The notes beneath the pieces are model-generated. The model had not been told where the DNA came from, did no database searches, and was given only the letters and a program-made list of their open reading frames with translations. A DNA stretch of 64,000 nucleotides from Branchiostoma floridae (Eukaryota; Chordata; Leptocardii; Amphioxiformes; Branchiostomatidae): assembly GCF_000003815.2 (NCBI RefSeq), contig NC_049990.1, positions 9,935,539 through 9,999,538 on the forward strand, read 5' to 3'. Position numbers and translations under genes: made by a program. This document shows, in pieces, positions 59,201-64,000 of this stretch (positions are counted from its first letter, which is position 1; the number at the start of each line of letters is the position of its first letter).

Positions 59201-61663
59201 CTTACAAGTTACAGGTATAACAAAAAACAACCAAAAGCTAGATCCCAGTGTACAAACCTGAGTCCTCCTCAGACTGGTCCTGTTGTACGGGTTCCTTCAG
59301 TGGGCAGACCAGGACATCAGTTTTGGAGCTGTGCTGAGTCACCAACTCCTGCAGACTGGAGAATCGCTGCTCCTGGACACCACGGATAGTCTGAAGACAC
59401 ATGATACATAATCTTTTCTTTAATCTGTAAGGCTATGACAATTCAATTCCTTGTTTTTCTGACATTTTAAGGTAAGGTCATGTTGGTTTGATTACATGGA
59501 TGACATCCTTTGCTTGGATTCCCCAAAACTTTACCAGAGCTTAAGAATAAAAAAAAGCTGCCATCATTATTTGGAATCTGGTCAGGAATGTTGCACAAAT
59601 GACAAAACTATGGATTTTTGATCTTTGATCATATCTTCTGCTTTCAATTTGGAATTAACTTCAGCATTCTTTGACATTGATTAAAAGATATATCTGTCTT
59701 CCCTTTTTTTCAAATTCTGCGGTATGATCAAATACTTCTTTTTTTTAAAATGATTACATGCGTGTGGATGTCAACCAAATAATCAAGTGAACATGGCCTA
59801 AAGATTTAGAGACAAGTTGAAAACAGGAACAAGTGGAAATATGCAAATAGGCAGAGAAAAAAAGTCTTTCACTTCCTGCCAAGTAAAAGTGACAGACAAA
59901 CCTGTAATGCCAGTAGTTCGTCAGCATCAGGAAGGATTCTATACTGGTGTATGGCTCCATGGTACCTGAAAAGAAAACAAGAATATTATGGTACGTACGG
60001 ATCAGAAAATGGTATATAGCCAGGAAGAAAAAATATCAAGATCAATGCATCACCAGCAGAATCTATCTGTGAAATCTGTACCTGCCCCAAGCTAGTGGTG
60101 TTAAATAGGAGGAGGTGCAGCCTTGATGGCTGGATTCCAGGCTATAATTACTATGAAGGCTAATTTCCCAGAAAATAATATACAAGAATGAAGGCCTTTA
60201 TTGTACATTTTTGCTCTACTAAGGCCATGTTGATTTGATTATATGGATGACATCCTCCGGGAACTCCAAAACTGATGCGAGCGAGCGAATAAAAAAAAAA
60301 AGTTTGGCCAAAAAAAAAAAGTTGGCTCCAGTATGAAATCAAAGTGGCCAGGAAGGTTGAACATAGGACTAAACACACATAGTATGGTATACCAACAGTT
60401 AGGTGTAGGGACCAGTACATCATACGGGTGAAAAAGATTTTTTCTTCTTGGACCAATCCGAAAAAAACAGACCTGAAAAAACAACAACAGAGGAACAGGT
60501 TTCGCCAATTACAAAATGGACACACTATGTCGGCAGCCATTTGGGGTCTAACCTGGGGGCCAGGAAGACAACAAGAGTGAAGTCAAGTATAGTTTATAGT
60601 TAATTGTACCAAGTTTCTACAGTCAAAGGTACAGAGACAGTTAGCCTTTATTACATGGAGATGGGATTTTAAAATGCAATGGCAGTCCAATAATCCACCA
60701 AACAGATTCCTTTGTAGCAAAATTGACCAATTACCATAATGTTGTTTTGAGTATTGCCAGTTCTCAAGTTTCCACAGACAATCAGGTCCAGGTTCAGGAC
60801 CGGACCTGGAAATGATCCTCTGGACCTGAATTTTCTGTACTGGTACCTCCCCTAACCAACAATAGATTTTTTTTCTTTCTGTCCTTTCACATCTTATTCT
60901 TTGACTTTAGATTCATTTTGGCATTCTATGGCATTAGTAATCTGTTTTCTGATACTTTTTTTCAATCTACAGAATATTTGTGCTCATTTTACAGCTGCTT
61001 TGCACAATTTATTGTGTGGTCGAAAACTTCTTTTTTTTCGGAAATGGCCGAAAATTGGTGCGAGCGCGGATGTCATCCATATAATCAAATCAACGTGGCC
61101 TAATAGAGCAAAGTACAGGTCATTCTTGGACATTCAGTACTTGGACATTCTGGGCATATTTGTAATCCACTAGAAAGATACCAACAAAACAAAAAATGCT
61201 TCCACCCCTGTGGTGTTGCCAAAAACGAGGAACCTGTCATGTAGTTGACAGCGGATCAGTTAAGCCATTTACGTACGTACAGCACAGCACCACTATCTAT
61301 GGTGAACACACTTCCTGATCTTGTACAGCAGAACTCTAGCCAAATCCACCAGGATGTTGGCAAATCATAAGTCTACGATGTCTAACGTTATATCGCGTCT
61401 TGTATTAATGTGTGCTATATTGTATGTGGGAATACAATATATAGAAAGGTATATTAACTGGAAGTACATGATTAATACGGAGCAGTATTTTTGATAAACA
61501 AGTCGTTTTCTTACAGGACACACAAGGCGAAGGCTCCCTTGACACTCTCGCTGTCCCGCACCAGGAAACAGCCGTCCTTCTTGGCCCTCCCCAGAAGTTC
61601 TTCCGCCTTGAGTCTGCTGATGTTGCCGTGGTACCAGACCTGGCCGGGCGGCACAGGCCTCAT
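41272..61663 (-). CDS. INPPL1: SHIP-type inositol polyphosphate 5-phosphatase (INPPL1/INPP5D homologue)
   Basis: 27 exons, 3465 nt, 1154 aa: 61663-61515, 59965-59902, 59390-59258, 58889-58775, 58388-58248, 57441-57345, 56498-56415, 55552-55427, 55052-54926, 54510-54422, 54208-54106, 53064-52868, 51776-51659, 51280-51184, 50771-50633, 50250-50151, 49970-49882, 49603-49522, 44859-44770, 44423-44356, 44238-44181, 44059-43977, 43517-43430, 43108-43012, 42710-42646, 42374-41740, 41502-41272. The family removes the 5-phosphate of PtdIns(3,4,5)P3 to damp PI3K signalling. Seen: SH2 (WYHGNISR, FLVRDSES with the phosphotyrosine Arg36), coiled region, 5-phosphatase ~400-710 (FVGTWNMGD, GTQES, NKGAVGISF, NCHLTSG, FFLGDLNYRLD, SWCDRVMW, TSDHSPVF; all catalytic blocks intact), C2-like part, proline-rich tail (PPKPPPRL, PPPLPMKS), and C-terminal SAM (LADWLSQLGL). 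A SAM domain resembles vertebrate SHIP2, not SHIP1. I see no NPxY. Confidence 0.95.
45866..49087 (+). pseudogene. CR1-like ORF2 (endonuclease + reverse transcriptase) with one stop
   Basis: 1074 codons in one frame, broken only by a TAG at 48443-48445. Residues 1-35 are hydrophobic (signal-anchor-like), then a 2A-like GDIAPNPGP at 102-110. An APE-type endonuclease follows (LGLTETRL, GGGVGVYV, IIMGDFN, GPSDHNLI). The RT comes next (VALFLDLRKAFDTVNH, GVPQGSVLGPLLF, YADD) and the thumb/C-terminal part is after the stop. All catalytic motifs are present, so the insertion is young. The stop would remove the last ~210 residues. It runs antisense to SHIP and so should not disturb SHIP coding once spliced. 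Confidence 0.85.
46169..46195 (+). other. 2A-like motif in the retrotransposon ORF
   Basis: Encodes GDIAPNPGP. The family consensus is D-V/I-E-x-N-P-G-P, where ribosomes skip the last Gly-Pro bond. Here the Glu is Ala, so activity is doubtful. 2A-like motifs near the N-terminus of CR1-like ORFs are known from other invertebrates. Confidence 0.6.
50825..51010 (+). repeat. tRNA-derived SINE in a SHIP intron
   Basis: It has a tRNA-like head with an A box near TAGTAGAGCATTCAGC and a B box GAGTTCGATACCC. A body of the widely seen type GGGAAAGGCACTTAATATGA followed by a CAGGTGTAAAATTGGGTA block comes next. It lies between SHIP exons 15 and 14. Confidence 0.65.
51880..52060 (+). mobile_element. 3' fragment of a non-LTR retrotransposon
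   Basis: Codes for a short stretch with SRGRPRKMYI and a downstream PDDDDE end. Such C-termini close many invertebrate non-LTR RT proteins. It is 5'-truncated and in a SHIP intron. Confidence 0.55.
52218..52690 (-). mobile_element. 3' end of a CR1/L2-type retrotransposon
   Basis: The minus strand reads out a broken C-terminal RT region (YQLRRAP.FKLPLSRSNRHSQ, FIPRALALLN). A 3' UTR and an AATAAAGTTCAAAGTTCAAAG tail end near 52218. Stops and truncation make it inactive. Confidence 0.65.
53150..53565 (+). repeat. 30-bp minisatellite in a SHIP intron
   Basis: About 14 units of CTGTCCCTGGTACTGAACTA plus CCATCACATA, with slight variation. It lies between exons 12 and 11 of SHIP. Both strands show open frames because the unit is 30 bp; no gene is implied. 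Confidence 0.9.
59473..59800. mobile_element. MITE copy of the TAAGGCCATGTTGATTTGAT family
   Basis: It starts TAAGGTCATGTTGGTTTGAT and ends with the inverted form (AATCAAGTGAACATGGCCTA). The ~330-bp body has no ORF. It lies in SHIP intron 2. Confidence 0.7.
60220..61101. mobile_element. Longer member of the TAAGGCCATGTTGATTTGAT family
   Basis: The left end TAAGGCCATGTTGATTTGAT at 60220 is inverted at 61080-61101 (ATCAAATCAACGTGGCCTA). The 880-bp body shares its right two thirds with 4351-4905 and its middle with 24506-24890. It is non-coding and lies in SHIP intron 1. TTTGCTCTA flanks both ends in inverted form, so the true termini may lie a few bases further out. Confidence 0.75.
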
Positions 61664-62630
61664 GTTTCCCCGCTCCTACCTCGGTCTGCAGCCTGCTGAG
61701 CTTAACATCTTTTAACTTACACGACTTTGGAGAACAGGAAAACACGCGGAGACGGGGGAAATGTCTAAGACTCTTAGCGAAACTTTCTGGTGGAGCTTGC
61801 CGCGCTAAACGCTTCCAGCACTTCCGGGTCGTGCTCATAGAAATATCACGTGACCTCCGAGCAGACGCAGGGTGTTTAAATCGTTTTTGTAGTGTATTTT
61901 ATGTGGTATGGATATCGCAACTGTTGAAATTTTGACCATTGACGAAGTGTAAGATATTTATCTGGATGTATAGAAGGTATTGCTCGAGCAACATGTAACG
62001 TTATTTAAAGATCAAGTGTATCTCACTGAACTTGGGGTACTGGTGCGGCACTTCGGGGTTTGTTCACTGCTGATCGAATTTTCACATATATATATAACTC
62101 TGAGCACACTTTCAGATATAGCAGAATTTTCCTTCCAACAACAGTATGACTATGGAACAAACTACCTCAGAGAAAATAGTTATTACAAGGGACAGAAATA
62201 AGTTCAAATGTGAAGTTTATTCTTTCTTCAGCTAGTGCACACTGACAGCGTTCTGTCTACCATCCGCAGTCCAGCTGCTATATGTAATATAATATTGTAT
62301 GAAAGTTGATACAGAATACATAAAATACATAGGCAGTCCAGTTGCTGATGTTATATGAAAGTGGATATAGAATGATTTTTTTTTTAAATCATACAATACC
62401 GCCAGTATTTCCCATTGAACATCATCTGTAAAAGAAGCTATCTCGCAAATTTTGCTTCAAACATTGTTTTCGCCTTTTTATACTGTGATATTATGATTAT
62501 GTGCGAGTAAATAAATTTAAGACTTAATAAAGTCCGGAGCGACGCCAGGCCTTGTATGTACTCTGATTCTACAGGATGACCTTTACTTAGCCCTAATCTG
62601 ACGTCTTTCTTTTGTTTTCTCCCACACATT
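61664..62630. other. SHIP 5' flank and downstream region of the lectin gene
   Basis: No exon seen. It presumably holds the SHIP 5' UTR and promoter (61664-61900) and the lectin 3' UTR. A minus-strand AATAAA is at 62216-62221. Confidence 0.4.
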
Positions 62631-62631
62631 G

Positions 62632-63547
62632 TCAAATCAGAGTAATATATGGCCGTATGTACTGTATTGGGCGTTTACAAACATAGGGACAACGCCAATC
62701 GCATCGAGCGTCGTTCCACTTTCCTCGCTTCCTCTCGGCCCCAAGAGGCCACTTCCTGTAGGTCTGTTAGAAAAGTAACATACAATAATTCATAACATAT
62801 AGAGATTGGTTGCTTTGCTCAACACGATTCCAGGTAAGTCTAGTTAACGTTCCAGTGTTATTCATTTATGATACATAGCGTTATATGCATATTGATATAT
62901 AGATTCATGAGAAATGTTTATAAATGATAACGTGCCAAAAGCCAATTGCAGCTTTCAACTGAGAAAAATATCATCTTAAGCTTTGATATGGTTTAGTTTC
63001 GGACAAGAGCATACACCCAAACTACACCAAAACAGTTATGTCTATATTACGTTCATCGATCAAGCAAATGAGATTACATGATATGCGTCCATTGGTATTC
63101 CGTCACTCCGCGGTTAACGGAAATATGGGAAATGCGTAATTGTGAAAACATAGACAAACCGACAGGCCAAAAGCACTGTGACACGTGAAAAAAGTGGCCT
63201 CTTCATCAATGACCATGCATTCACAATACAAGGAGTGGTCATGACTTATACAAAGTACTTCCTATCACTCTTCTGACAGTGTATCCAAATAACTACAGCC
63301 ACACAAAAAAGGAGTAAAAAACATGTATATAAAATCATTTACACAGTGAGGTAATCATGCAGACCTACCTCGGAGTACACGCCGACACAGTTCTCCTGGT
63401 GGGAGGCGATAGGTAGGACATGGTCGTTGTTCGGTTCACCTGGAGCCCAGTTGGTGTACGTAAGACGTGACCCATCCGTCCAGACAACGGGTCCACCTTT
63501 ATGTAAGTCCGTCAGTCCGATCCAAGCAGCTTCCCATCCTTTCCGGG
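62632..63547 (-). CDS. C-type lectin domain protein, 3' two exons (partial)
   Basis: Exon 63547..63369 (acceptor TTCGCAG, donor GTAGGT) and last exon 62763..62632 (acceptor CTAACAG, TGA stop) join in phase 0. They encode about 102 residues of one C-type lectin fold. Seen: WIGLTD, WTDGS, YTNWAPGEPNN, ENCVGVYSE, GKWNDARC and the final Cys of CPYVCKRP. The EPN and WND motifs that form Ca2+ site 2 are both present, which in this family predicts Ca2+-dependent binding of mannose-type sugars. The part of the domain before WIGL, and any signal peptide or other domains, must lie in exons beyond 64000; I find none between 63560 and the edge. The protein ends soon after the domain. Confidence 0.88.
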
Positions 63548-64000
63548 CTGCGAATTGTTAGAGTCAAACCTTTATTAGTAAACACATCTTCATTAAAACA
63601 CACCTGGTCATTGGTCATTGCGGTCACATTTTAGTCGTCCCTTATATTCCTCTCACCATTGAATTACCCAATACCGTCTATAGTTGCCACATATCTACTG
63701 CAACCATTTTCTTCAATTCCATTGAGTGGTCAATATAGACGGGATTGACAGTGATTTTTGAACAAAGAATAGGGTCGCTTTGTAATTTTGTTTAAGTATA
63801 AGAATGGTCTAGCACATGGAGTGAGAAAAATATAGCATAACTTTGGGCCGAGAAGAGGGGAGAAAGTACTCGTAACAGAATCACGTGGTCGTTGGCACCA
63901 CATGCACAACAGTATTACATCACGTGGCATTATCTACCCTTGCCTTAGAAGTTTCACCCCTATTCCAGTTTTGCAACAACTCCAGCATAACAACTAAACA

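Overview
The window is metazoan nuclear DNA. Genes are split into many short exons with GT-AG introns, the spacers are full of DNA transposons, non-LTR retrotransposons, SINE-like repeats and microsatellites, and the protein families are animal ones. The gene content (a large single-exon LRR receptor with tyrosine-rich IPD/IPE tail motifs, an invertebrate-type SHIP with a SAM domain, discoidin and C-type lectin proteins) and the repeat style suggest a cephalochordate (amphioxus, Branchiostoma). That species call is inference. Exon models below were assembled by hand from splice sites, phase and homology; no search was run.

Layout. 0.3-1.0 kb: a small unrecognised two-exon minus-strand gene, head to head with 1.5-8.9 kb, a complete seven-exon AGTRAP homologue (+). 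AGTRAP intron 1 carries a 4.5-kb foldback transposon with a perfect 9-bp target duplication. 9.2-9.8 kb: an internally deleted mariner-like element. 12.3-16.8 kb: a single-exon LRR transmembrane receptor whose cytoplasmic tail is 13 repeats of about 28 residues. A retrotransposon fragment has inserted into that tail, supplies the present stop codon, and leaves the rest of the repeats stranded on its far side. 18.0-18.9 kb: a duplicated, orphan last exon of the discoidin gene found at 30 kb. 20.5-23.2 kb: a tandem duplication carrying decayed histone H4 fragments. 24.5-29.1 kb: nested transposons, an inverted minisatellite, octamer-rich AT repeats and tRNA-like SINEs.

30.2-32.2 kb (-): a secreted coiled-coil plus discoidin-domain protein (4 exons, 302 aa). 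35.8-38.6 kb (-): the most interesting gene, a 5-exon, 221-aa secreted protein that looks like a four-helix class I cytokine of the IL-6/IL-11/CNTF/CLCF1 (gp130) kind. It has a 19-nt first coding exon and intron phases 1-0-0-0. 41.3-61.7 kb (-): a complete 27-exon SHIP/INPPL1 inositol 5-phosphatase (SH2, 5-phosphatase, proline-rich tail, SAM; 1154 aa). One of its introns holds an almost intact CR1-like retrotransposon with a 2A-like motif and a single in-frame stop. 62.6-63.5 kb (-): the last two exons of a C-type lectin domain gene whose 5' part lies outside the window.

Functionally the coding genes lean to signalling: a receptor-like LRR protein with phosphotyrosine-type tail motifs, a candidate cytokine, and an SH2 lipid phosphatase of the type that acts downstream of such receptors. 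Whether they work together cannot be read from the sequence.
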